This document shows, one piece after another, positions 34,352 through 43,182 of a stretch of DNA of 64,000 nucleotides. The notes beneath the pieces were generated by a model, which searched no databases, had not been told where the DNA came from, and was given only the letters and a program-made list of their open reading frames with translations. Position 1 is the first letter of the stretch. Every line of letters starts with the position of its first letter. Both the position numbers and the translations under genes were made by a program. Source of the DNA: UBA6265 sp964526965 (GTDB lineage Bacteria > Chloroflexota > Chloroflexia > Thermomicrobiales > UBA6265); the NCBI GenBank assembly GCA_964526965.1, contig CAZGML010000005.1, positions 47,832 to 111,831 of the forward strand, read 5' to 3'.

Positions 34352-34684
34352 ATGTATACAGTACTCAAGACTAACGCTCGCGGCATTCTGTCGATACTTG
34401 CGTTGTTCAGTGTTATGGGCCTGACTCCGGTCATGGCTAATGCAGGTTCTTCATGGTTAGGCGACGACTTCTCTAACAAGTCTGGGACTTACTGGACAGT
34501 CTGCGATAGGACACCCGGTAATGGCACCGCATATGGTATAGCCAGGCGTATTTCTGGAGGCAATCTCCGCCTCGATTCTCCTGGAAATCCGAACTGTTCC
34601 AACTTGACGTTGAGCTTCTATCAGCATCAGGTGTGTAGAGACCTTCCCTGGACGCCTGATCCATGTGGAGATTGGGCGAACTGA
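34352..34684 (+). CDS. Small secreted four-cysteine peptide, uncharacterised
   Basis: 110 residues. A classical signal peptide (positive TVLKTNARG, then a hydrophobic ILSILALFSVMGLT core, cleavage probably after ANA at residue 31) leaves a mature chain of about 79 residues. That chain is rich in Gly, Asn, Trp and Tyr, with cysteines at 51, 82, 95 and 105, enough for two disulfides. AAAGGA eight bases upstream supports the ATG. It is followed by an FtsX-type permease and an ABC ATPase. That arrangement resembles lactococcin-972-type and actinobacterial secreted-peptide loci, in which the transporter gives export or self-protection. No clear sequence match to a named bacteriocin family; function is a hypothesis. 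Confidence 0.75.
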   Translation: MYTVLKTNARGILSILALFSVMGLTPVMANAGSSWLGDDFSNKSGTYWTVCDRTPGNGTAYGIARRISGGNLRLDSPGNPNCSNLTLSFYQHQVCRDLPWTPDPCGDWAN

Positions 34685-34709
34685 CGCCGCACCGTAAGTC
34701 TGCATGAAT

Positions 34710-34744
34710 GGAGAGCGGCAAAGGTATCGCAAATGCCGCTCTCC
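34710..34744 (+). other. Intercistronic hairpin between peptide and permease genes
   Basis: A perfect 11-bp stem (GGAGAGCGGCA / TGCCGCTCTCC) with a 13-base loop, ending a few bases before the permease ribosome site. No T tract follows, so it looks like an mRNA-processing or attenuating stem rather than a full terminator. Confidence 0.7.
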
Positions 34745-34757
34745 CTGGGAGCTGGCG

Positions 34758-36905
34758 ATGACTGCTGTTTGGACAATCGCTCGTGCGTTGGCATTCGGCC
34801 ACGGTGCCACATTTCTATGGAGAAGAGTGGCGGTAGGCGTCTCCACAACTGTGGCAGTAATCGCACTCACCTTCGGATTCGCTGTTATCAACTCAATTGA
34901 GCGGAGCGAAGAAAGATCTCAGTCTCGAGCAATTGCCATACTTATCGAAGATCATTCACGTGTTCCAGAGGGAGTCGACGGAGTATGGTTTCTGAGTGGA
35001 TTGGACAGATACGCAGACACTCAGTTTCTCGTCAATTGGGTTGAACCTGCAGGGACAACCACGACTGTGCTTCCGCCAGGTATGGATTCCATGCCTGATC
35101 CCGGTGTGGCTGTTGTTTCACCTGCACTGGCGACGCTGATTGAACAGGATACCTCTCTATCGGACAGGTATCCTTCGTACCACACCCTCGATTGGAATGG
35201 CGTGGCCAATGCCGACGAACTCATCGCCTGGGTACGTCCGGCGGACCGGGACCTGTTTCTGTCTAACCAGAACGTGGTATTCGTGGAAGCGTTTAACGCG
35301 GATATCAATGAACCGGTTCCGTGGGGCTCTACACTCGATACTCCAGTACCTCGCAGTCAAGTGATGATGTTCATGGTATTGGTGATCGTAGTACCAATCA
35401 CTGTATTGCTATTCGCTGGTATCAGTGCTCACGATGGCCAGAGGGAGCGTAGGCTGTCGTTGCTTCGCCAGATTGGTGTGGGTGACCGGTGGCTGTTCCA
35501 GCTCAGTATTCTCGAAACGCTGATGGTGTTGATACCGATTGCGCTCGTGGTCACACCACTCACATCACTGTATCTGGGTACATTGGATCGTACTCCGTTC
35601 ATCGGTCGACAGGTGGTGCAGGGCGATTTGAGCCTTTCTGTGGTGCAGTGCCTGGCAGTCGTTGGTTCCGCTGTTGGTATGGTGATCCTGGTTAGCTTCA
35701 TCCGGGTGTTTGTTGTCAGTCGCATCCGAAGAATCGGTCACATCCTGCCGAAGCTACATAAGCTCTTCGTCGTTGCGGCATTGCTCGTGGCTGCATACGT
35801 CTCGATCATTCTGGCACCGCAGAATATGCGTAACGGTCGAGCCATTGCCCTGTTCATGGCGAATCTCATGATTGTTCTGGCTGTGGTTCCGCTGCTGCTG
35901 AGACCGCTATTGGCTGCAATCGGCGACTCTTTGGCGCGAAGTGGGCGCACAATGGTGCAACTTGGAGGAGCACGGCTGGGCTATTTGTCCCGGTTTGGCG
36001 TGGGTCCCACGGTGGGCATATCGTTAGCAATTGTGGTGCTCCTGCAGCTACTGGGTTTGGTCACCATGTTCAAGGGCTATGCGGTGTTTGTTGATAACTC
36101 AATATCCCCCAGTTCTGCAGAGGTGCGAGCAGCAATTCCCCTTGACACGCTGGAAACAGAGATTAAGTCGAGTTTCCCAGAAGCATTGGTGTTCCCTGTT
36201 TACTACGGAGGTGCCGGTAGCGGAGAGGTGACAGATGCCGTTTTCGGTATCGCATGCAGTGATGTAGCTGGTTTCCTTGATTCGGACCAGTCTCTTTGTG
36301 AATCGGATGTCGAAGGTCGCTCCGATTCTCTATGGCCGACGTTCTACATGCAATCAGCCTATTTTGACCCATCATATCCGGACGATGGAGTTCCACCCGA
36401 TTCACTAATGGTAGTGAGCAACGAGTCGATGCACATGGTGGACCGAAACGTCCGGGCAGCGCTGCCGCCAGCGGAATTCCCAGGGATAAGTATTTCGACG
36501 CCGGAGTCGTATCGGATAAGCGAGCCCGAGCATACGCCCTGGATAGAGCAAGGAGCAATTGCAGCGGTCGCGATCCTGGGGCTTGCTGTGTTGTTGACGG
36601 CGATCGATCAATCGATGAATGGCCAGCAGTACGCCAAACGATTGATCGCAATTGGCGCATCACTATCGACGGTGCGCCTAACCCATCTGGTTTTGTTCAT
36701 TGTTCCTGGGGTAGTAGCGATAGCTCTGGGGTTATTTCTCGGCCTCGTAGAACTGTTGATTTTCCGCAGGTTGGTGACGTTCTCTCTTGCCGCTGTACCT
36801 ATCGTACCGGTCATAGTCGTAAGTTTAGTTAGCGTCGTTCTGGCTGGTTTGCTTGTAGCAGCCCTAAACACGCGTGTGGCGCTGGCGGATTGGAGGTCAG
36901 AGTGA
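34758..36905 (+). CDS. FtsX/MacB-like ABC transporter permease
   Basis: 715 residues from ATG 34758, which has GGGAG six bases upstream; an ATG at 34704 lacks a ribosome site and lies inside the hairpin region. There are about ten transmembrane helices in two FtsX-like modules: a first helix (~25-45), a large extracytoplasmic loop to ~205, then three helices (~205-325), two more (~345-390), a second module starting ~415 with an extracytoplasmic domain to ~595, and three final helices (~595-705). This MacB-type topology suits mechanotransmission or lateral extraction of peptides and lipids rather than classical import. The next gene overlaps its stop. Confidence 0.85.
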   Translation: MTAVWTIARALAFGHGATFLWRRVAVGVSTTVAVIALTFGFAVINSIERSEERSQSRAIAILIEDHSRVPEGVDGVWFLSGLDRYADTQFLVNWVEPAGTTTTVLPPGMDSMPDPGVAVVSPALATLIEQDTSLSDRYPSYHTLDWNGVANADELIAWVRPADRDLFLSNQNVVFVEAFNADINEPVPWGSTLDTPVPRSQVMMFMVLVIVVPITVLLFAGISAHDGQRERRLSLLRQIGVGDRWLFQLSILETLMVLIPIALVVTPLTSLYLGTLDRTPFIGRQVVQGDLSLSVVQCLAVVGSAVGMVILVSFIRVFVVSRIRRIGHILPKLHKLFVVAALLVAAYVSIILAPQNMRNGRAIALFMANLMIVLAVVPLLLRPLLAAIGDSLARSGRTMVQLGGARLGYLSRFGVGPTVGISLAIVVLLQLLGLVTMFKGYAVFVDNSISPSSAEVRAAIPLDTLETEIKSSFPEALVFPVYYGGAGSGEVTDAVFGIACSDVAGFLDSDQSLCESDVEGRSDSLWPTFYMQSAYFDPSYPDDGVPPDSLMVVSNESMHMVDRNVRAALPPAEFPGISISTPESYRISEPEHTPWIEQGAIAAVAILGLAVLLTAIDQSMNGQQYAKRLIAIGASLSTVRLTHLVLFIVPGVVAIALGLFLGLVELLIFRRLVTFSLAAVPIVPVIVVSLVSVVLAGLLVAALNTRVALADWRSE

Positions 36906-37579
36906 TCACAGTAGAGGATCTTTGCGTCGATGTTCCTGGTCGTCGTTTGCTCGAAAATCTAGATGTTCGCGTTCGCGAAGGCGAGTCTTTGGCAATTATG
37001 GGAGCATCTGGCAGTGGCAAGTCTACGCTGCTCCAAACTCTTGCCGGTATTAGGCTGCCGACAAGTGGTGAGATAGTTATAGGTGGAGCTCGGGTAAATC
37101 AACTGTCCGGAAGCAAGAGAGCGAAGTTCCGACTGGAGAATATTGGCCTTGTGTTTCAGTTTGGCGATCTCCTCCCGGAACTCAGAGTGCTTGGTAACGT
37201 TTCACTTCCATTGCAACTAAGAGGCACCAAGAGGACTCTGGCCGAGGAGGCCGCACGTGATGCACTGCAAAGTGTTGGCCTTGGGGACTTTTCTGATCGG
37301 GGGATAGAACTCTTATCTGGAGGGGAGATTCAGCGCGTTGCAATCGCGAGAGCGTTGGTGGCCAATCCAAAACTGATGCTTGCGGATGAACCGACCGGGG
37401 CGCTCGATGAGGAAACCTCCGAGCTCGTTGCCGATCAACTCATCGCACAGGCGAAATCGCAAGGGGCAGCGTTGATTGTAGCGACGCACGATCCGTTGGT
37501 AGCGAATCGATTAGACAGGATCGTGAATCTCCGCCAGTACCAGCCCAAAGCCGATCTGAAGCATGAGGCAGGGAAATAG
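36902..37579 (+). CDS. ABC transporter ATP-binding protein (MacB/LolD type)
   Basis: 225 residues starting at GTG, overlapping the permease stop (GTGA), with GGAGG five bases upstream. Walker A is GASGSGKST, the Q-loop lies in GLVFQFGDLLPEL, the signature is LSGGEIQRVAIARAL, Walker B is LMLADEPTGALD and the H-loop ATHD. The size and the FQ.....L region match the MacB/LolD/FtsE subfamily that partners FtsX-like permeases. With the permease and the secreted peptide it forms a three-gene cassette. No terminator is obvious before the convergent GT39 gene. Confidence 0.93.
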   Translation: MITVEDLCVDVPGRRLLENLDVRVREGESLAIMGASGSGKSTLLQTLAGIRLPTSGEIVIGGARVNQLSGSKRAKFRLENIGLVFQFGDLLPELRVLGNVSLPLQLRGTKRTLAEEAARDALQSVGLGDFSDRGIELLSGGEIQRVAIARALVANPKLMLADEPTGALDEETSELVADQLIAQAKSQGAALIVATHDPLVANRLDRIVNLRQYQPKADLKHEAGK

Positions 37580-37623
37580 GCATTCCGCCATAGGTTCCTG
37601 AAACCCTTGACCGCGAGGAGCCT

Positions 37624-39321
37624 TCATACGCCCTGAAGTGAGTCTGGCACCGGCAGCTGATTCGGCGCGTAGATCTCCCAGATCGTCACACCACCCAGCT
37701 GAACGGTGTGTATCGGTTCGACGTTGGCAAAGAACTCGTAGTCATCCACCATGTCGCGCTGGGTATGTTGGATGTTGAATACGTAGTAGTCAGTTTCATT
37801 CCAGTCCTGTTCGGTGGAGAAACCGACGTTGTTGAACTGAATTTGATCAGTTTGCACAGCGTCCTCAATCATGAAGTATTTCAGTACTTGCGGAATGGTT
37901 TCCTGCGGCCTGGAGTACGTTTGTACGATCACGGGCCTTCCGAGTCGTTCCGTTTCGCTTTCCAGGAATGCAACCACATCGGATCCACCTTCTCCCCAAC
38001 CGATCTGGATCGCGTGCTCGGGGCGCTCGAATTGCCGCATGATCTCGTTGTAATAGTTCATCGTGTATGGCCCGGCGTTGGAGAGCGGTATCAGACTCAG
38101 GAGCGCAACCGCAGTGAGGCCAATGGCGGGGACAATGCGATCGAATTTGTGGAGCGTTGTGCGAATCCAGCGGAAAGAGGCCTCGAATCCGAATGCCGCA
38201 ATCAACGAGATTACCGGATACACCGGCAGTACATAGCGGTCGAACTTCTTGGCACCGAAGCTCATCACCACCAGATATATGGCTCCCATGATCAGCACCG
38301 GAATGAACGGCTTGATTCTGGCTCGAACCGCTTTGGACTTGAGAAATACCAGGCAGAGAATAATTCCGAGCCATACCACCGGCGTGGTGCGCCAAAGAAT
38401 CGTGACAGGGTAGTAGAGCCATCCCGGATCACCGAACGCAATCGTTCCGTTGAAGAAGAGTGGATGCTCGTGACCACCGCCGGCTGCTCCCACAGTCCAC
38501 TCGATAATTGCTCTGGCCGTATCCACCGGATCGACCCACAGCACCGGCCACGCCAGGATGTATGTCGCCGCGAACCCGATCGCCCAGGGGATCGCAGCTC
38601 GCAGGGTGAGTCGGAAACCTTGCTGCTTCCACAGCATAATGAAAGCGATGAGCAACGGAACACCGATGGCTAACCCGGTGGTGCGCGTAAGAGCTGCGAT
38701 CGCGGCGAGTGTCCCTGCCAGTAACCAGCGATGTCGGCTGGAAGGATCTTTCATCGCCCATGCAATCGCCAGCGAGGCCGCGAACAGCGATATCGTCAAA
38801 AAACTATCCAAATGCAATAGCGGCCCGAATCCCGCCACAAATGGGTCCAGGGCGATCAGCACTCCCGCAGTTGCTGCCAGCAATCGACTCCCCAGTGCAA
38901 GTACCAGGCTGACCGAAACGGCGAACAGAATCGTTTCCAGGCCGAGCTTCACCAAACGAGTGTCCTGCAGCATTTCGAGGGTATCGATACCGACCGGAGT
39001 GAGCCGTTCATCGATAAAGAACGGCGCGAACATATTTTCTGTGTAGTGGTCGAAGTATTCCGGAGCGTTTAGCCAGTACGCTACCGCGCCAGCCCACATC
39101 ACAGGCACGCCCGGGTGGACCATCTGGTACGTATCTTCCGGCTCCCATTGCGAGATCGCACGAGCGAAGTTGGCGGATCGCCCGAGCCAGAACGGTTCGT
39201 CGTTGGTGACGAGCGATTCGGAGTTGTGCATCCGCACGCCAGCGTACAACGCGCTCACCATAAGAACGATGAGCAAGAAGGAGATCCGACGAGTGGCTAT
39301 CGGCCTGTTCTCCTCGGTCAC
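37624..39321 (-). CDS. Membrane glycosyltransferase, GT39/PMT type
   Basis: About 565 residues with at least ten hydrophobic helices. The first extracytoplasmic loop has acidic residues (SLVTNDEPFWLGRSANFARA), the expected catalytic site for a polyprenyl-phosphate-sugar-dependent GT-C enzyme (DE motif). It would transfer sugar from a lipid carrier to protein or lipid outside the membrane. I favour GTG 39321, which has GGAGG four bases upstream; ATG 39336 is in frame but has none. A GT2 enzyme of the dolichyl-phosphate-sugar synthase type encoded at ~45 kb could supply the donor (inference). Confidence 0.85.
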   Translation of the reverse strand: MTEENRPIATRRISFLLIVLMVSALYAGVRMHNSESLVTNDEPFWLGRSANFARAISQWEPEDTYQMVHPGVPVMWAGAVAYWLNAPEYFDHYTENMFAPFFIDERLTPVGIDTLEMLQDTRLVKLGLETILFAVSVSLVLALGSRLLAATAGVLIALDPFVAGFGPLLHLDSFLTISLFAASLAIAWAMKDPSSRHRWLLAGTLAAIAALTRTTGLAIGVPLLIAFIMLWKQQGFRLTLRAAIPWAIGFAATYILAWPVLWVDPVDTARAIIEWTVGAAGGGHEHPLFFNGTIAFGDPGWLYYPVTILWRTTPVVWLGIILCLVFLKSKAVRARIKPFIPVLIMGAIYLVVMSFGAKKFDRYVLPVYPVISLIAAFGFEASFRWIRTTLHKFDRIVPAIGLTAVALLSLIPLSNAGPYTMNYYNEIMRQFERPEHAIQIGWGEGGSDVVAFLESETERLGRPVIVQTYSRPQETIPQVLKYFMIEDAVQTDQIQFNNVGFSTEQDWNETDYYVFNIQHTQRDMVDDYEFFANVEPIHTVQLGGVTIWEIYAPNQLPVPDSLQGV

Positions 39322-39382
39322 GTTGCCTCCGTACATTGACCCGTTTCAACAAATTCTGACCATACCATAACGGGCGGCCCGC

Positions 39383-39411
39383 TTGACGAATTTTGCTATA
39401 CTTTCAGTAAT
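39383..39411 (+). promoter_or_regulatory. Candidate valS promoter
   Basis: TTGACG (39383-39388), a 17-base spacer and AGTAAT (39406-39411), immediately upstream of the T-box leader. A second hexamer TATACT (39397-39402) has no good -35. Confidence 0.5.
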
Positions 39412-39643
39412 CCTGCGAGCGGGAGGAGTAGGTGTGGCCACCTGCCAGAAAGCGACGACCACAGGCTGAGAGTTGTCGCGAGGATCGCCACATTGAACGT
39501 CGCCCGGGAGGAGCATCGGTGAGGCGCGCAGTAGCCGATGACGGGTTCGCCCGATATCGCGATCCAAGAGCGATGGATCCGTCCATCGAAGCGAGGTGGT
39601 ACCGCGGGTGTTCCCCGTCCTGGCAGAAGTCAGGGCGGTTTTT
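39412..39643 (+). ncRNA. T-box riboswitch (tRNA-Val sensing) upstream of valS
   Basis: The conserved T-box sequence AGGTGGTACCGCGG is at 39594-39607, followed by a terminator stem and T5. Stem I can be drawn with helices CGGG/CCCG and TGTGG/CCACA flanking an internal loop that carries AGTA on the 5' side and GAAC then GTC on the 3' side. GTC at 39499-39501 is therefore the likely valine specifier codon. Stem III (CATCGG...CCGATG) is also present. Uncharged tRNA-Val should stabilise the antiterminator and switch valS on. Confidence 0.93.
39615..39643 (+). terminator. T-box intrinsic terminator
   Basis: CCGTCCTG / CAGGGCGG (one G-U pair) around an eight-base loop, then TTTTT. Its 5' arm follows the T-box antiterminator sequence, the normal mutually exclusive arrangement. 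Confidence 0.88.
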
Positions 39644-39678
39644 CTGTGTCTGCGCCGCGAGGCGGCGCAGACACAGAA
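39642..39678. other. Perfect 17-bp hairpin directly after the T-box terminator
   Basis: TTCTGTGTCTGCGCCGC / GCGGCGCAGACACAGAA with a GAG loop, starting within the terminator T run. There is no T run after it. A second hairpin (39680-39714, CTCCCGGCGAAG / CTTCGCGGGAG, one bulge) follows. The remaining ~130 bases to valS hold nothing I recognise. Confidence 0.75.
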
Positions 39679-39847
39679 TCTCCCGGCGAAGCCGGTCCAA
39701 AATCTTCGCGGGAGTGAATTCAACGCTCATTGTTGTGAATCAAGAAATAGTAGAAAGTAATGCTGATCCTGGTAGCGTCACCCCTCGTGGTCGACCCAAA
39801 TAACATCGAAAATCGCGCCGATGCGTATAGTTAATAGGAGAACACTC

Positions 39848-42523
39848 GTGACACTAGCGAACTCCCGTCCAGCAGAACTCGCCAAAGCCTATAACCCCAA
39901 GGAAGTGGAATCCGGGCTTTACGACTGGTGGGATGAACAGGGATTCTTCCAGCCAAACGACAAGGACCTCACCGAAGGCCGCAATCCGTTTGTCATCATC
40001 ATGCCGCCACCGAACGTCACCGGTGTTCTCCACGTCGGTCACGTCATGTTTGTCGCGCTGGAAGACATCATGATCCGCTGGCACCGCATGAAGGGCGATC
40101 CCACTCTGTGGGTGCCAGGAGCAGACCACGCTGGTATCGCCGGTCAGTGGGTGGTGGAGAAGGAACTCGCAGAAGAAGGGCTGACCCGCCACGACCTGGG
40201 GCGCGAGAAATTCCTTGAGCGCATGTGGGAGTACATGGACCATGTTCGTCCGCAAATTCGCCAGCAAATGAAGCTGCTCGGCGCGAGTGCCGACTGGACC
40301 CGTTTTGCGTTCACCATGGACGCCGGGCCGGCGCGGGCTGTTCGCCGTGCGTTCAAGCATCTGTATGACAAGGGCCTCATCTATCGCGGAGAGAGGCTGA
40401 TTAGTTGGTGTCCACGTTGTAACACCGCAATCAGTGATCTCGAAATAAACCACGTGGATACACAGACAAACCTGTGGCACCTCGCATATCCGGTTGAGGG
40501 ATCAGACGAGCAGCTGGTTGTGGCGACTACTCGCCCCGAAACCATGCTTGGTGATACCGCGGTCGCCGTGAATCCAGCGGATCGACGCTACGGCCACCTG
40601 GTGGGACAGCAGGTACGCCTGCCGATTGTCGATCGGCTGGTGCCGATCATCCCGGACGAACATGTTGACATGGAGTTCGGTACCGGCGCGGTAAAGGTAA
40701 CGCCAGCACACGATCCCAACGACTTCGAAATCGGCAAGCGACACGATCTTCCGTTCCTGACAATGATGAACAAGGACGCCACGATCAACGCCGAGGGTAA
40801 AGACCTTGAGGGCCTGACGGTCGAGGACGGGCGGAAGGAAGTTGTTCGCCGCTTCGAGGATGCCGGCCTGCTTGTGAAAATCGAGCCGCACACGCACAGT
40901 GTCGGTCACTGCGATCGCTGCAACACCGTGATTCAACCAATGGTGAGCGAGCAGTGGTTCGTGAAAATGGCCGATCTCGCCAAACCAGCCTATGAGGCCG
41001 CCCAGGATGGACGAATCACCTTCGTGCCCGAGCGCTTCAAAGGGGTGTACGACAATTGGCTGGAGAACATCCATGACTGGACGATTTCCCGCCAGCTTTG
41101 GTGGGGGCATCGAATCCCGATCTGGACCTGTTCGGACTGCGACCACCAATTCGCCAGCGAAGAGGAAGCGATCACACAGTGCGAGAAGTGTGGCAGCGGG
41201 AATATCGAGCAGGATCCGGACGTGCTCGATACCTGGTTTAGCTCTGGCCTCTGGCCCATGAGCACACTCGGCTGGCCGGATGATACCGAGGATATGAAGC
41301 GTTTCTATCCGAGTTCAGTCATGGAAACCGGGTACGATATCCTCTTCATCTGGGTTGCGCGCATGGTCTTCATGGGTATGGAGATGACAGGCGAAGTGCC
41401 ATTCCACACGGTGTACCTGCACGGGACCGTGCGCGACGAACAAGGCGCCAAGATGTCCAAGACCAAGGGCAATGTGATCGATCCGATCCAGGTGTCGGAC
41501 GAGTACGGTGCCGATGCGCTCCGCTACACGTTGGTGACCCAAGCCAGCCCCGGTAACGACAGCCGCCTCAGCATCCAGAAAGTCGAGGCGAGCCGTAACT
41601 TCGGCAACAAACTCTGGAATGCTACCCGGTTTGCGTTGCGAACCATTGGCGAGCATGACATCGCCATGGACGAGGAGGGGCCCGCCCGCCCGACCGGTAA
41701 CCTGGAGTTGGCGGACCGCTGGATTATTAGTCGGCTCGATTCGGTCACCGAATCAGCCACAAACCTGATGGACCGTTATCTCTTTGGAGAGGCGGGCCGC
41801 CAGATCAACGAATTCACCTGGAATGAACTCTGCGACTGGTACATCGAGGCGAGTAAGGTTCGCAAGAACGAAGGCGAAAGTGCAGTCACTGCGCAAGTGC
41901 TGGCGTACACGCTCGAGCGTAGTCTCCGCTTGCTTCATCCGTTCATGCCGTTCATCACCGAATCGCTTTGGCAGCAGGTGCCGCATGTGGGTGAGAGCAT
42001 CATGGTGGCCCCGTGGCCAGAACCCGGCCAGAAGGACGACGAGGCAGAGAGCGCGTTCGAATCGCTGAAGGATCTGGTTCACGCCATCCGCAACACGCGC
42101 GTGGAAGCCGGAGTCGAGCCTGCCCGATGGATCGCTGCGGACGTCTACCCCGGCAAGTATCAGGATGCGTTCGAATCCGCCCGCCGGGAGCTCGGTTTCC
42201 TGGCCCGCGTTGCTGATGATCAACTACGCATTCATGCCGGATCGGCCGAGAATACGCCCAACACGCTCAGTGCCCGCACGGCTGAGGCGATTGCCCTTCT
42301 GCCACTGGCGGACATGGTAGATCTCGACGCAGAGAAGGCCCGGCTCGAAAAGGAACTTGCTGAAGCGGAGGAGGAGAAGGGGCGCGCCGAGAAGCAACTC
42401 GCGAACAAGGGCTTCGTCGACAACGCGCCAGAGCACGTGGTGCAGGTGCAGCGCGATCGACTTGTTCGCGCACAGGACCAAATAACTTCAATCAAGGATC
42501 GTATTGCAGCTCTCAATGGATAG
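39848..42523 (+). CDS. valS: Valyl-tRNA synthetase
   Basis: 891 residues. A class I enzyme with HIGH-type HVGH at residues 62-65 in PPPNVTGVLHVGHVMF and KMSKT at 535-539. It has the editing domain with GTGAVKVTPAHDPNDFEIG, a zinc-binding C-x2-C/C-x2-C insert, an anticodon domain, and a C-terminal coiled-coil arm (~830-890). I chose GTG 39848 because AGGAG lies seven bases upstream. It is controlled by the T-box leader. The next gene, a DNA glycosylase, overlaps the 3' end. Confidence 0.96.
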   Translation: MTLANSRPAELAKAYNPKEVESGLYDWWDEQGFFQPNDKDLTEGRNPFVIIMPPPNVTGVLHVGHVMFVALEDIMIRWHRMKGDPTLWVPGADHAGIAGQWVVEKELAEEGLTRHDLGREKFLERMWEYMDHVRPQIRQQMKLLGASADWTRFAFTMDAGPARAVRRAFKHLYDKGLIYRGERLISWCPRCNTAISDLEINHVDTQTNLWHLAYPVEGSDEQLVVATTRPETMLGDTAVAVNPADRRYGHLVGQQVRLPIVDRLVPIIPDEHVDMEFGTGAVKVTPAHDPNDFEIGKRHDLPFLTMMNKDATINAEGKDLEGLTVEDGRKEVVRRFEDAGLLVKIEPHTHSVGHCDRCNTVIQPMVSEQWFVKMADLAKPAYEAAQDGRITFVPERFKGVYDNWLENIHDWTISRQLWWGHRIPIWTCSDCDHQFASEEEAITQCEKCGSGNIEQDPDVLDTWFSSGLWPMSTLGWPDDTEDMKRFYPSSVMETGYDILFIWVARMVFMGMEMTGEVPFHTVYLHGTVRDEQGAKMSKTKGNVIDPIQVSDEYGADALRYTLVTQASPGNDSRLSIQKVEASRNFGNKLWNATRFALRTIGEHDIAMDEEGPARPTGNLELADRWIISRLDSVTESATNLMDRYLFGEAGRQINEFTWNELCDWYIEASKVRKNEGESAVTAQVLAYTLERSLRLLHPFMPFITESLWQQVPHVGESIMVAPWPEPGQKDDEAESAFESLKDLVHAIRNTRVEAGVEPARWIAADVYPGKYQDAFESARRELGFLARVADDQLRIHAGSAENTPNTLSARTAEAIALLPLADMVDLDAEKARLEKELAEAEEEKGRAEKQLANKGFVDNAPEHVVQVQRDRLVRAQDQITSIKDRIAALNG

Positions 42524-43148
42524 AAACTGGCTAACACGACACCCCGCCGAGGTGGCGTTCGATATCATCGGATGCCATCTCACTGTGCGGCGAAACGGGA
42601 TTATGACCACGGGCAAGATTGTGGAGGCGGAAGCCTACGCTGGCCCGCGCGACGAGGCATCGCACAGTGCCAAGCTCACGGTAGCTAAGGACGTAATGGC
42701 CCGGGTTCCCGGCACTATTTACGTCTACCGTTCCTATGGAATTCATCATTGTATGAACATCGTGGCGCACGAAGAGGGCGAGGCCGGCGGTGTGCTCATC
42801 CGCGCTATTGAACCGGTTGTCGGCATCGAAACGATGCGGGCACGGCGTGGCGGTGTGCCCGATCGACAGATCGGTCGCGGACCGGGTAACGTCGGCGAAG
42901 CGATGGAGGTACTGCTCACGGACGTTGGTGACGATCTGTTCACCGGCGAAGTGTTCGAACTCGAACCGGGAGAGCCGCCAGCCGAGGTCTGGGGCAGTCC
43001 TCGTATCGGTATTTCCAGGGCCGTTAATAACCCCTGGCGGTTCTTCGACCCGACGTCGAGAGCAGTCTCCGTCCATAGTCGTGGTGATCCTGCCAGCTAC
43101 GAAACCATCCGCGAATTCATCGAGTCGTTGAAGAACCCGCTAGAATAG
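42504..43148 (+). CDS. DNA-3-methyladenine glycosylase, AAG/MPG family
   Basis: 214 residues. The enzyme excises alkylated and deaminated purines in base-excision repair. The conserved GKIVEAEAYAGPRDEASHS contains the catalytic Glu and the Tyr that flips the base; IYVYRSYGIHHCMNIV and GRGPGNVGEAM are other hallmarks. The TTG at 42504 has AAGGA five bases upstream; ATG 42516 is in frame but has no ribosome site. The gene overlaps valS by 20 bases, so it may be T-box controlled by read-through. Confidence 0.93.
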   Translation: MQLSMDRNWLTRHPAEVAFDIIGCHLTVRRNGIMTTGKIVEAEAYAGPRDEASHSAKLTVAKDVMARVPGTIYVYRSYGIHHCMNIVAHEEGEAGGVLIRAIEPVVGIETMRARRGGVPDRQIGRGPGNVGEAMEVLLTDVGDDLFTGEVFELEPGEPPAEVWGSPRIGISRAVNNPWRFFDPTSRAVSVHSRGDPASYETIREFIESLKNPLE

Positions 43149-43182
43149 ATGTTGGACATTCTTGTTTTCATCCGGATATCCA

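Noticed and set aside
39404..39803. Open frames on both strands in the valS leader
   Set aside because: The region is a T-box RNA plus hairpins; the frames have no ribosome sites or protein-like sequence.
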